Assembly: GCA_025738555.1 (NCBI GenBank)
Contig: JAOVFP010000002.1
Coordinates: 7,254,001-7,318,000 of the forward strand
Origin: Cyathus striatus
Lineage: Eukaryota > Basidiomycota > Agaricomycetes > Agaricales > Nidulariaceae
Direction: 5' to 3'
DNA length: 64,000 nt
Below the pieces are notes generated by a model that saw nothing but the letters and a program-made list of their open reading frames with translations, had not been told where the DNA came from and made no database searches. Of the stretch, positions 24,407 through 36,085 are shown in pieces; within the stretch, counting starts at the first letter, position 1, and every line of letters begins with the position of its first letter. Position numbers and translations under genes: made by a program.

Positions 24407-24728
24407 TTAGGTAGATATAATTATAGTAGCACTATATACGGTACTGCTGTACTCAAACAGCATAACAGCTTAACAGCTCCTTTTACAGCAGTAGATATTT
24501 ATATACACCTCTTGTACAGTATATAAACCCCCCAGTTTTACTGGATAACAATAAGAAAGTCTTTACTCTTCTTACAGTCACTCTAAGCCTCTATCTACAC
24601 ACTCTACCTCTCAGGTGAGCCTGTACCCAGATCAGCAACTGGCCTGTGCAGAGTCCTTGCTGTTTCTACACACACCATTCTTCTCAATACTTGTACAGTG
24701 ATTGGGTCCACTCATAGTGCACAGTTAA

Positions 24729-25786
24729 AGTACCTAGTTTAGTGCAATGTAGTATAAATTAAAATATAAGTAATTTCACTCACACCATGTACACTCACTA
24801 AGAAAGTGCTTGGTGGGTAAGACTCAGATGAAAGGTGCTTCTGGGCAAAGTAAAGTAATGAGGAGTTGTCAAAGACTGACATTCAAGAAGGAATATGGCT
24901 TAGCAAACACTTTGATGTGTGTTTTGATGCACATTCCTTAATCTCAGACTTAGCATGGGCTTAGAACTTCACACTTCTCATTGCACTTAGAATCTCAAAG
25001 CTCACACAAATACTAAAGCATGATGCTAGCTGGTATTTCTTGGGGCACAGGAGACTTCCCTTCTACTACTTAACTCTACCTATTAAATATCCTACAGAAA
25101 CCTGGCTATAAGAACTATATAGTTAATACAAATAGATTAATTGTGCATTAGCTAAGCTGTAATGTAGATGTTTTTGACTAGCTACAAGCATCTGGGATAG
25201 ACCAGAGTAAATCATGGATTGACATACATATGGGTGCCAAGAATGTGTCCACATGGGAAGATAGCAAGTACAATAAGCTATGTCTGCAGGTGAGGTGCTC
25301 CATATGAAGGTGTGATGTTGCATGCTTTGACATGTGGAAATGGGAACCACTGAATCAGCCTGCCAGGAATGCCAGGTCTCAGGCCAGGCTAGGCACCTAT
25401 GGCATGCTGATACACAGCACTGGTACAGCATGGTTAGATAGCAGCAACTGCCATGGGTCTAGTGCTCATGCCTTTTCCTATAATGCAATAACATAGCTTC
25501 AATATCCTATTATTAGAATAGACATGTGCTTAGCTCAATCTCCAGCCTTACTGGTAACTATTTCCCACCAATGTCAAGAATAAACTCTGACCTCAATGTT
25601 TCTATTCTTAGGCACTTTCCTACTTAGGCTAGACATGTCCCTTATTAGTGCAAATAGCTCCCATGCTAGCTAATGGTCTGGGACCTCTACCTTAGCTACT
25701 AAATACAACCTGTAAGTAGCACTTAGAATATAGAAATAAATGTTTTATAGTAGGTAGAAGTATATTAGGTGTATTACAGTTTATTA
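24729..25786. other. 1.06-kb insertion of unknown type, CpG-free
   Basis: Y2 (around 42629) lacks this stretch. Flanking homology runs to CACAGTTA on the left and resumes at TTATGTTGC on the right; CAGTTA/CAGTTTA at the two ends could be an eroded duplication. I see no open frame, terminal repeat or RNA. It contains no CG dinucleotide. Confidence 0.5.
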
Positions 25787-26640
25787 TGTTGCAGATTTGA
25801 ATGGTGTGCATCTTCAACATGTCTATCATATCACTGCCTATCATACCTAACATATTTGACTAAAGTATGCTGAGGGACACTTCATTGCCTTCTTCTCATT
25901 GTCCCTCATCATTTTCCTCTCAACATCTGTTTAGGTTTTCCTTCCAAATTCCCAGCTATTGCAATACATTAGCTAGCCACCTATCCCTCATGCTAGTATC
26001 ACTCATGTTCCAGTCATATGGTCTGTGTGTGTGATGCAGGACACATATTTTGTAGATTCAGTCAGTTATCCAAATATTTGTGCATGTCCTATTTCTTTTG
26101 TTGTCATGCGGGTACATTCTCTGGTTCTTGATAATCATTTTGTGCATGCAAGGATTGTAACATCTTCCCTGTAACCTAGTAATCAGCTGATTGGATATTT
26201 TGATTGGTTCCAGTTTGCAAGGGTGTAGAGAGCACAGTATTGGGCAAGCTGAGGGGCTATTACGCTGAATATATATGGAATATATGTGCATTCATTAGCA
26301 GAGAGTAAAGAAGATTGAGTATACAATGTATGAATGAGTGGTAAATTAAATGTTTATTGCAGTAACTGTGGTCTACTTGGTACAGTGTAGTAAACCAGCT
26401 TCGCAATATTGTACATATGAGTTGTCGAACTTCTAAATATATTTGCAATTTATGAGAACTAGCACTGTACTGAAGAGGAAGATACCTGGTTGCAGGTATC
26501 AATTTGACAAAGAATGTGTGAGTTGGGAAGACATTTGTCTATCCCTCCAGGATCCTAGGAAATTGCAAATGAAAGTGAAAGTATTTTTGCAGGTACAGCA
26601 GTGGCATACTGGTAACTACATGTAATTTTACACCATAAAA
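25787..26640 (+). repeat. End of the Y1 downstream module, CpG-depleted
   Basis: The stretch aligns base for base over long runs with 42630-43480. CG in the Y2 copy is usually TG or CA here (for example TTGCGGACTTGAATGGTGCG against TTGCAGATTTGAATGGTGTG). No gene is recognised in either copy. Confidence 0.75.
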
Positions 26641-26879
26641 CATTCCTTTTGGCTGCTACTTATATACTATCATATTTTCATCTGCAACTGTCTCCTTTTC
26701 TTTCTTTCTCATTTTTATACTGATACATTTATTTTAAACCAGACAAATCATCATGCAGCTTGTTGATTGCATGCCAAGTCATCTCTGTATGATGTTTTTC
26801 CAGTCTAGAAGACAAGCCATAAAAGTTGAAGCTGTTCGGTTTTGATGAATTTCACCAAGAGTTCTCTGGCATTAGACTC

Positions 26880-27260
26880 GGAGTCTTTGTGGCGTGAATG
26901 TATAAATATTTATATTTATCATAATTTTACAGCTCAAGATTTTAACTATGGGTAGTGCGAAAATCACAGGTCGAAATGGGAATGTGATATTATTAGCCTC
27001 TTTAATCTTAGGTATGTAAATGTGTCAAGGTTGCATCTTAGACAGTGGGAAACATACATGACATGAACACAGCCTCCACTTTAACTGCACATTCCATTCC
27101 TGAAACCCACTGCACACTGGACCTACAGTCATCACGATCATATCACGAACACTCGCAACAAATATCTGAATGTTTGATGCTGCAAAGAACTTTATTATTC
27201 AACACAGGGTATTTATAGAAGGTAGAGATAGCACTAGGCTGTGTATGTAAAGTTTCCATA
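26880..27260 (+). repeat. X2 upstream region, CpG-decayed
   Basis: Copy of 11291-11663, interrupted at 27260 by the TIR element. Differences from X1 are mostly CG to TG or CA, for example ACGGGGTG against ACAGGGTA. Confidence 0.75.
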
Positions 27261-27386
27261 CACGGCGGGTTATTATCTGTCAGGTTTCGAACAGTAGTGG
27301 AACCTGTCATGTAAGATGATTGGCAACATATGTCACAAAGAAATGAACTGGTCTGAATACCTTTAAGAACAACATTTAAACTTCAA

Positions 27387-28415
27387 AGTAGTGTTGTTGG
27401 CAGAATAGATGTAATTCTGCCAATATGACAGGCAGAACCTTGGCAGAATGGCAGAAAGAGAGGGGTTCTAGTAATATATGGCAGAATTGATAGACAATTC
27501 TGGGCCCCAGCTCTACTAATTTTGTCAAAACATGGACAGTTAAGGGAATTAGAATTAATAAAACTGTAGGGTTTATCAGAAACTTGAATGTAGCTGACTC
27601 TAAAAGGCTTATAGATAATATAAAGCTTAAATTTTGTTCATGAAATGACTTAGGCAGAGAACAGGTCACTTTATACTAACTTGAAGGTGGGTAGAGGGAG
27701 CTGACAGCCATGGGCACTGGGGGCACTAACCTTTTGAAGGTGGGAAGCTCAGCACTGCCAAGAGGATGACATTGCATGTAAGCATGGATGCTAGTGTACA
27801 GTTGGCAGAATAGAAAACAATCTACTACATATATCTATTATTTTTGGTGGATAAGTTCCATTCTATCTCTTATGTTTTCTAATTCAAGCGTGGCACATGA
27901 ATAATTGTTTTATGTAATATCACTTGGTGTATACAAAGTGTACACTCAATTCACCTGAACTGAACAGAAAATTGCAAACTTACTCCCAGAATATTTGCAC
28001 TGGGACAAAAAGTGTGTGTGTGCTGAACATCACCTGAAATGTTTGTGCACCTTACTTAAAAGTGCACTTTGACTGTCATATTGATCTGTTGGAGAAAGCC
28101 AATTTTCGAATCATGAACTACTTAATGGAAATGTGTATGACTTCATTGAATTGGACCGAGTTGACAAGGGAATTCCACCAGTAATGTTTGAAGAAGAAAC
28201 TCAAGTGGTTAGACATGTGAGAATGATGGGGAATGAGATTAGTGCAGCTTTTGGTCAATCCAAGATAGTATATTCACTACAAATTAGTTTTGCATACATA
28301 GTTTGAAGTTGAAATAGAAATTTTAATTCTGCCAGTATCTGCACAACTTGGCAGAACAAGTTCTGCCGGCAAAATGGCAGAATGAAGGCCAAAACATTCT
28401 GCCCACAGCACTACT
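27387..28415. mobile_element. Nested 1.03-kb TIR element
   Basis: The left end AGTAGTGTTGTTGGCAGAAT and the right end are inverted copies (AGTAGTGCTGTGGGCAGAAT when reversed). TCAA lies on both sides (27383-27386, 28416-28419). The interior repeats TTGGCAGAAT-like words in both orientations. No coding capacity is seen. Confidence 0.7.
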
Positions 28416-28767
28416 TCAAAGGCATGGTTAGGGTGCCAAACTGAACCTGCGTAAGCTGAATGCAAGCCTTTCATTTCCTCAAAAGGAGTTAGCCAGTAAG
28501 TGTTCAACTTTTCTTTATTGGTTCTTTAATTAAGTTACAGATCCAGACCGTCATGCTGTAAGTGACGTCATGGGTTCTATGGACCTTTCATGCAAGTATG
28601 ATACAAAGGATATAGGGCGCACTTGGGGTGCAGTTGCGCAGAGACTTGGAGGGATATTGAATAGTATATGTATTGTTATTTTATTTTCAGTGCACCGCAG
28701 TGCATCAAGCAGTATAAAATTGTCATAAAAAGGGGATTATAGAATAAGTAGAAAATATGCATTTCAC

Positions 28768-28835
28768 ACGGATTGAACCTATGATCTAGCACTATGCAGT
28801 GCATAACCAAAGCCGGTGCTGTGCGTTATTAGCTT
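28768..28835 (-). ncRNA. tRNA-like block with B-box (possible SINE head)
   Basis: Read on the minus strand there is an A-box-like region, a perfect GCACT/AGTGC stem, and GGTTCAATCC, one base from the pol III B-box consensus GGTTCRANYCC. The putative T stem is imperfect and the stem loop has only four bases, so it is not a functional tRNA. Confidence 0.35.
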
Positions 28836-29012
28836 CCAACTTGTAAAAGACTTAAACCTGAGTTGAACGAGCTCGACGTGCCACTGCATCAATCCCTTTG
28901 TCAATTTCAAAGGTACGTAAACCAGTTCAATTCATTGCGACACTTACAGCCGATGATCTTACATGACATATTCCACTACTGTTCGAAACATGACAGATAA
29001 TAACCCGCCGTG

Positions 29013-29162
29013 ATAGTGGATATTCTCTCATAGTGCTAGCAACTCTTATCTAGACACCAGTAAACTCTGCAAGCACGGCTGTGTATGTAAAGTTTCCATA
29101 GTGGATATTCGCTCACAGTGCTAGCAACTCTTATCTAGACGCCAGTAAACTCTGCAAGCACC
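29013..29162 (+). repeat. Short tandem duplication in the X2 upstream region
   Basis: A segment of about 85 bp ending CTCTGCAAGCAC occurs twice in direct orientation. The first copy is split by the TIR element 27261-29012 and has lost CpG (GACACCAG). The second, from about 29077, keeps GACGCCAG and is nearly identical to X1. Confidence 0.75.
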
Positions 29163-30879
29163 CTAGGTTCAAGACCTCGAATGGTCCTCTTGACGCTCGG
29201 TTTTCAAAGGTAGCCCAAACTACTCTCACTAATGATATCTTTCTTACAAGCTCCGTAAGTATCGACGTATTCAACAGGGGGATATAAAGCTAGTCGATAG
29301 TTTAGGGAAGAACTGGCAGCCACAAAACACAGATGATGCCCATGACGACTACATTGTGAAGTCGCCGGAGAGAACAGAAAGAGAATAGCGCGATTTTACA
29401 ATGGACAAAGTGCATGTGCTGTGTGTTCAATCCCTCCCTTGCACATGCGCATGTACTTACCTGATAGAAGCGATTTGAAATGGAGCTTGATGTGCTATCT
29501 AATCTAATGTGGGTTTCATATATACTGCAAAATATGGGGGAGATGACGAACTATTAAATGTCATGCACCAGGCATCCTAGGATTGCTCAGGTGTTTGGCG
29601 TGTGCTATCCAACAGACTCACCTGGGATGGTCTTTCATGACGACGGTATGTCATTCAGAACCTGGTTATCACCACAGCTTACGACTTTAATCAGGAACGT
29701 GTCCAGGTTTTACCGAATTTGCAGTATCTTGGATCCTTTGCGACGAGCAGCATTCTGCATGAAATATGTAAGCATTTTCTTTCAGGATTATCATACATAG
29801 TGTGTAACTCTATTTCTTCAGACTGAAGAATATTTTGTAGGTATTACTTATGGTGCGACTAGTCAACTAAATATTAAAACGCCGTTTTAGGATGCTACGA
29901 GTTACTTATATAAACAATTTCGAGATGATCTCTTCGCCGAGTCGACGATTTACTGCAACATGACCAGGAACAAGGGAGCATATTCTCGCTTTGCGCAATG
30001 TTATGTTGATTCTCACTGCCATTTAATTATAACGTTATCAGTAAGTTAACAAGTGTAACACAAGTACTCTCAGAATAAATACTATACCATTTCTAGATCG
30101 GCACACCGAACAACACACGAAATAAATCACACAAAAGCTATGCTAATCCCGACTCAAATTGGAATGTATTAGATAGGAACATATCGCGCCCATCTCGGCA
30201 TGAGATCGAATTGGTACAATCGGTTTTCGAAATGGACAAGATTGATATGCAATTACAGTCCCAACGGATTAAATACATATCTACATGGCATTCCATCCTT
30301 CTGCCATCGAGGCGAATTCATTCGAGGACGAGACAAGAAGAAACAGTAAAGCTCGGACAACCTGTTCGGATGTGGGGTAACCTAGGAGGCGGAGAGTTTC
30401 CCGATAACCTTCTGTATATACCTGGTAGCTTCGAATGTGCTAAGGCAATCTTTCGAAAAGACCTTCAGCAAAGTGTTGTTTGGACGCATACAGACAATCT
30501 ATTACTTTCTCATTCAGCACGGATAGGAAAAGTAACTCGGTAAGAGAGGAGTTGTCATTGTTTACATCAGTGTCTGTTATGGATATTCAACTATTCCTAG
30601 AAGCTAGCATATTTACTCACCCTTTCCACTTATTTCTCTTCTTCTCTCCTTATTCTGTATCTCGTCACTTCATTACTTCGCAGCTGTGCCGCTTGCTTAA
30701 ATCCGTTATGATCACATCGTTAATACCCTGAGAGGAAGAAGTATTAATTAGGAAAGTCCGAGATCACCAAGCATGATCAGCTCTGGACTCGCGTAGATGG
30801 ACTTTGAAGTATCTACAACATTACTGGACCATTGAGAACGTTCCAGCAACGATAGTAGAATACTCAGAGAATGTACTTT

Positions 30880-31155
30880 CACTGCTGGCGGGCAACTTTT
30901 TTGCGGTTGGCAAAATCCATGTAAATTTGACATCAATAACGTTACATATTGGGTACATATATGCCATCGCAAGATGTAGACAAAATGTAAGCAAAATCCA
31001 TTACTATAAACGGAAATAATTTCCATATATAGGAAAACATTTTGCAAATGTTTTGCCTATGTTTTACAATTGTTTTGCCAATTGCAAAATCTAACGTTAT
31101 TGCTGTCGATTTTGCCGGCCAATGGCGACGGCAAAATAGTTGCCTGCCAGCTGTG
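30880..31155. mobile_element. 276-bp MITE with CAC..GTG ends
   Basis: The left end CACTGCTGGCGGGCAACT and right end (CACAGCTGGCAGGCAACT when reversed) match over about 27 bp. The interior carries several inverted words (GCAAAAT/ATTTTGC). The ends resemble the CAC..GTG termini of the element at 27261. Confidence 0.65.
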
Positions 31156-31554
31156 TCTAGATACCTACAACAGTAAAGAAGTATTTAGAACACTTTGGAA
31201 ACAGTAGTACAGGAAGGTATATAAATGTCAGTAGATAGGTACATTAAATCAATCCTTTTTCAACCTCTTAAACAGCGTGACTGTAAGAGCCAGACTCGAC
31301 TTAAGGCCACAGGCAATACCGTAAAATGTATATATTATTGCCGGTAGTTTACCGTAAAGCATGATGTATGTACGCTGTAAATTACAAGTGCGTCTTAGAT
31401 AGGAAAGGGAGGATTCGCACGTCTCTAAGGAAGGTGATGCACGAGGGTAACACGAGGCGGTCCTCGCAACGTATTAGTCTGTCGGAAAAATCGAGAACAC
31501 CATATTTGCCCAGGTATGAACATATCAGGCCATATCAGGTCGTCAGGATTTTGG

Positions 31555-31740
31555 GGGGGAGATATGGTTTAAAAATCAAGTTATCCGATCTTTTCATTAT
31601 AGTCAGTATTATATGTAATGAACACAATGATGGTTACGATATGGTGTGGTGCTTTTGATCAGGGAGAAATGGTTCAATAATCAACTTATCCACTGTTTCT
31701 TATAGACAGGCATATATCATGAATGATCAACATTGTCAGT
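31555..31740. repeat. Diverged tandem duplication, period about 113 bp
   Basis: Two direct copies share GGGAGA followed by A-T-GGTT-AA-AATCAA-TTATCC, then TATAG-CAG and ATAT. Divergence is considerable. Confidence 0.45.
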
Positions 31741-32469
31741 GAAGGCAGCATTGCTATTAGATTTGCTCACGATATTCACTTTATTTTGTAATGGTGAACA
31801 ATCTATATGCACTCCTGTTACTACACAATAGAGGAAACACATATATTTCCGGAATACTATACAAACTGAGTATGTACTTATAACTACATACTATTTATGC
31901 TAAGTGACCGCTACGTCCAAGCTACGTACCCCACAAACGAAGCAAAGCTGGAAATGTCTCAAATAAAATAAGTGCTACAACTTACCTAGCCCGTGAACAG
32001 TCGTGAACGTGTGGCAAAAGGTGAGAGCCTCGAAAAATAATCATCAACTCACCATGTTTAGAACACTAGTAGTGCTAGACTAAGCTAGTAGATAAGAAAG
32101 ACAGTGCGAAGCGGGGGCACAGGATAGGAGAAATCGAGTGGGGATGGCATTTATGAAGTCAAAACCTGCTCCCTTATATGCATATTTGCAAGATGACGCT
32201 ATGGAGCACTCGCACCCTTGTTCTCCAACCGATGGAGCCGGAATTTGTCTGGAATCCAATTTTACGGCAACAAGAAACATAATCGGTTCCGGCGAATGAG
32301 ACCCTAAGTCAAATGTCATATGGTCATGCTCACAACAAAAGAGCTGTAGGTCTGTCTATCTCGCTGCAGCGCTGAATCCAAACGAGTATGAGATCGTATT
32401 AGGGGGCAGGTTGGTAACACTTTCTTGCAGCGTTTTTACGTGAATCCATGCAATATATTCACTTTTATT

Positions 32470-32740
32470 CAGTATAACTCATATAATATGATCCGATGCG
32501 TGTCCTAGGTATAATGTAAATAGAAATGACCATAGGTAATGTGATCTGATATGCGTATCCTGAGGCAACCTACCAGAATGACCATAAGTGACATCGCCTG
32601 ATTCTCTTGCCTAGAGTGACATAACAGAAATAATCAGAAGTGATATATTCTGATATGCTTTCCTTGGAGCAACTTGTCGGAAATGATCAGAAGTTAACAG
32701 ACCAGATATGTGTTCCAGCGAGCTACAAATCAGGCACGAT
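32470..32740. repeat. Minisatellite of ~53-bp units
   Basis: Five degenerate units follow each other. Each starts near AAATGAYCAKAAGT, has CTGATATG or a variant in the middle, and ends in an ACC/AAC-type word plus CAG. Confidence 0.5.
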
Positions 32741-34629
32741 TGTACCTTATGTGGGCTGATATAGTAGTTAGTGGAAAACAAATCAGTACTTATAATACAT
32801 ACCAGGAATTATGTGACCTTATAAGTGGGCTGATATGGCCCGCCACCATAGCTGATCACATCTTATAAGTCCATCAGGAATATCAGCACCTGATATGGTT
32901 TTTACGATTTTTCCGACATCAGACAGCGAGGTGCGTCGTTATCCCGCCATCATCCCGCCATCAAACCTGATCAGAGCTTGTATGAACGTAATTAATTAAG
33001 GAAATGTTCGTCGATCAAAAGCTTCGTGTGATGGGTCCAGCCTACAGCGATTGGTATATATACCGCAGATTGCTTGAGTGAAACTGCTAGAATAACTATA
33101 TAAAATACCCTGCTTTTATCTATAAGCTATGTACTATTTTTAAGTTATATGTAATTGTTTAAGAGAACTTGTTAATACGCCTAAATACTTCGATTTTTAT
33201 TTCAATTAAAACACATTCAAAGAAACATATGTATGGATCTCAGAGGACCTGGCTGTAATGTTTGAATAGACATTTAATGCAATGTAAAGCTCACGAAATT
33301 CTTGTCTTTTAATGTATAAGAGTATTCTTCCTTAGTAGAATTAACCACACGAAATGGTAATAAAACTAGCGATCTAATGGTGCAATTAGTTGAGTTACGA
33401 TGACTTCTACGTTTTCGTCAGACCAAAACTAAAAATAACCGAATATTGCTGTTAAAAACAATCAACTTTAACTTAAACCATTTTTAATGGCATAATCCTG
33501 TGAATGACACTCCTATTTTGCAGCAGGAAAGTCCCAAACATCTATGTTTTTGTATTGCATAAATTTCTATATGTTACGATAGCACCGGCACGGTGCGCTT
33601 GGGGGTTTATGTAATTGCCGTTTTTCGGCATCCCGATTCCCGACACAGCAGCACTAGCTAATTCAAGTTGTCTGTTGACCGTCCTAATGTGGCACATCAG
33701 CAGTTCTCAATAATATATATGTTACTATTAGGCACATAAATACAATTTCTGAATTTCTGATAACATAAGACAAGGTGGAAACACTCTGTTCGATTTGCAG
33801 TGAGGAGTATAAACATTAAAGCAAATTTAAAAAATTCGGAAATTCGGAAAACATATGAAAAACAAATAAAATGTATGGAAATCATATAATATTCGAAGGT
33901 AAAACATGTACTGTGATATATTAAATGCAACAGCTTCGGAGGATGCGGAAAAGAAGCAAGTCACAACATGATTCATTAATATTGTTGTGAAACACAAGGA
34001 ACCTATATCTCCGCGGTGAAACAAATGCATGCGTTGTATCTGAAATTGGAAATGGCGGCATTGCGTCGGGACATGATATTGTTGCTATCTCGATCCCTTA
34101 TACCATATATGATATCATCGTAAGTATTAGTACTTACGGTTTATTGTAGTACTCACAGCTCACTGCATTATAGTAATTAGTAGTAGGACCTCTCTTGTAA
34201 TTTACAGGCTCCATACATCATGCTCAAGTTCTAATTACAGTGTTTAATATATCAGGTCTACGCTATTAGGTGAAGGCCAAGCGCTAAGTCTCGTACTGTT
34301 GCTAAAAAGGGTACATAGGTATATTTACGTATCTACTCGCTACTTAAAGTACTAGACTACAGTATCTAGTATTGTCGATTGCAGAATATCATCGGATAGT
34401 CCAATCGGCGGTAGCACGTGACTTGTTCGACACTTGTCACTTGCTCTTGATTGACTTACGCTTCGAAGACTCAACTTAACATACACACTACAATAAATAC
34501 TCAAATCGCAAACGTTGTATTCACTCCAAGACTAAATACAACGAGGTACGTTCCCTATTTTTACGTAGGTGTACTTACTCCGTGTATTCATAGGAATACA
34601 CCAACGCTGCAATCGTTAGCAGATCACAA
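32741..34629. other. AT-rich interior of the 4-kb block, nothing recognised
   Basis: I find no open frame with a domain, no terminal repeats and no RNA gene. Confidence 0.35.
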
Positions 34630-35426
34630 CAGTGTCTCCCTTACGCTTCGACCTTACGTTTTTCCTCAACTCTGCTGTAATAGAATCTTTACTACTAAGT
34701 GCAAGTTTCCAACACCGCACCACAATTTCAACGAAGCTATCCTCATTTAAAGACCAGCTTTGTCGTGTTTGGCTGAGTCAGGCTCCCAAAATACAACATG
34801 ATCTTGGATTAACTGGCATATCCGGATATCATTTGGGAATAGGTCAGGATAACTATTAGGTTGCGATGTGATCATAAAGCTTATTGTGTATGATTAGTGA
34901 CCGATGTACAGATCCAAGTTGATATCAAGCTTCATGATATTCCATTGCATCAGTTCATGAAAGACAATCCAAATGCAGAAATCCAGCTTCTAATATCTGA
35001 CCCTGGAATCAACTATGAGGATGGAACGATCATTCAACCTTCCGTTTCTTGGTTAACCAATATCGGAGGCCAAAATGTCGATAAAGTTTCAAGCCGACTG
35101 TTCTCCGCCGAAATTTCACTTTATCCAATAATCAATTACTGGAATACATTTGTGTACGATGCCCTGCATGAACTGTATAAAAAATGTGATTTGGACACAT
35201 GCGATTTATCCCGACTACTCGGCATTCCGAAATTCAACCAGAATCAACGAGGTATGTTTACAGAGATGACATACTCCCCTATCGACTACTAATAATACAC
35301 AAAGAAACTGTGACTAGGACACAATCGTATGTTGAGGATAAGGTCGTCGACTTTTTTCTCACAGAGTATGAGAAACACAATATCTTAAAATCCTACGATA
35401 TTCCTGTGGTTAAAATTCAACAATTA

Positions 35427-35703
35427 CTGTAGACTTTCGACCAACTGTTCAGTCACGCATCACACGACGCTTTGAACTTGAACAGATGTCTCATTAATCA
35501 CGCATCACAGAGCAATTTGAACAGTGGTATATCCGATTTGAATAGAGGTTAGGGTCTATTTTTCGGCGGCTCGCTTCGCTCGCAAAAATTCTTACGAACA
35601 GATATTCCATTCGTCACGCATCACACTGATCCTTGAACAGAGGGTCCAACTGTTCATCGTCGTCACAGCGTAATTCGATGATCAGTTGGTCGAAAGGGTG
35701 CAG
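35427..35703. mobile_element. 277-bp MITE with TA target duplication in X2
   Basis: X1 gives the empty site. The ends are CTGTAGACTTTCGACCAACTG and an inverted copy (CTGCACCCTTTCGACCAACTG reversed), flanked by TA. The interior contains TCACGCATCACA-like words at least four times. This resembles the GTGACGCGTGAC words of the MITE at 9588. Confidence 0.88.
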
Positions 35704-36085
35704 TATCTTCTCTGTCATGGATTGGAGTTACAATCTTCGAGGATCATTTATCCACCCTGGAAACTCGGTATGGATTTAAAGAGGGCCATGACCACACGAA
35801 AGGCACCTATAACGTGGCAATGCCAACTGAAAATGAAGGATGGGAGGATATTATGACTTCGGGTCTATCAAACACTGTATATGAATGCGGGGAGTCCTGG
35901 ATAGATGCGAAAGACAGCAGCGATTCAATCATTATTGAATGGGAAGATGTCGTATTGTAAGGGCTAAATATCGTTGATATTGAGTATTGAAGAAAGGCAA
36001 CATCATTTGAACTTCATCAGCCTGAGGTACTTGCAGTCACGATAACTTATGAAATCTACCGGAAATCTACTAAAGTTTAACACTA

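Larger units (their letters stand above)
22797..24670 (+). mobile_element. Solo LTR (about 362 bp) split by a nested element
   Basis: The left part is 22797-22899 (starts TGTTGAGATT) and the right part 24412-24670 (ends TTTCTACA). A 5-bp duplication CACAC flanks it (22792-22796 and 24671-24675); the Y2 copy near 42585 gives an approximate empty site. TATATAAA at about 24518 is a likely promoter TATA box. No internal region of the parent element remains, so this looks like a recombined solo LTR. Confidence 0.75.
27261..29012. mobile_element. Non-autonomous DNA transposon with ~64-bp TIRs (CAC..GTG ends)
   Basis: The ends CACGGCGGGTTATTATCT and its inverse extend into an inverted repeat of about 64 bp with roughly five mismatches. 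The 3-bp target duplication is ATA (27258-27260 and 29013-29015); X1 gives the empty site. CAC termini with a 3-bp duplication suggest the CACTA/Plavaka-type group (inference). There is no transposase; the interior is partly another TIR element. Confidence 0.85.
30576..34629. other. 4.05-kb insertion block in X2
   Basis: X1 lacks this block. CAGTGTCT occurs on both sides (30568-30575, 34630-34637), which could be an 8-bp target duplication, but I see no convincing terminal inverted repeat. The block holds a MITE, a diverged duplication, a minisatellite and otherwise AT-rich DNA with no recognisable gene. Confidence 0.4.
29245..35960 (+). pseudogene. X2: kinase-like gene split by two insertions
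   Basis: This is a copy of X1. Exons up to 30540 are readable (PRIAQVFGVCYPTDSPGMVF; the long exon ends before a GTAAGAG donor at 30541). A 4-kb insertion (30576-34629) then separates them from the rest (34665-35256 and from 35310). The last exon is cut by a 277-bp MITE (35427-35703) and ends at TAA 35958-35960. The first exon lacks one base near 29357 (ATTGTGAAG against ATTGTTGAAG). The acceptor AG before the exon with VWLSQAPK reads AC. X2 keeps the tryptophan codon that X1 has lost, so the two copies died separately. Confidence 0.65.

Noticed and set aside
30568..34637. CAGTGTCT on both sides as proof of a hAT-type insertion
   Set aside because: The 8-bp match is suggestive, but I see no TIRs and the left junction is not cleanly aligned to X1, so I keep only an unidentified insertion.
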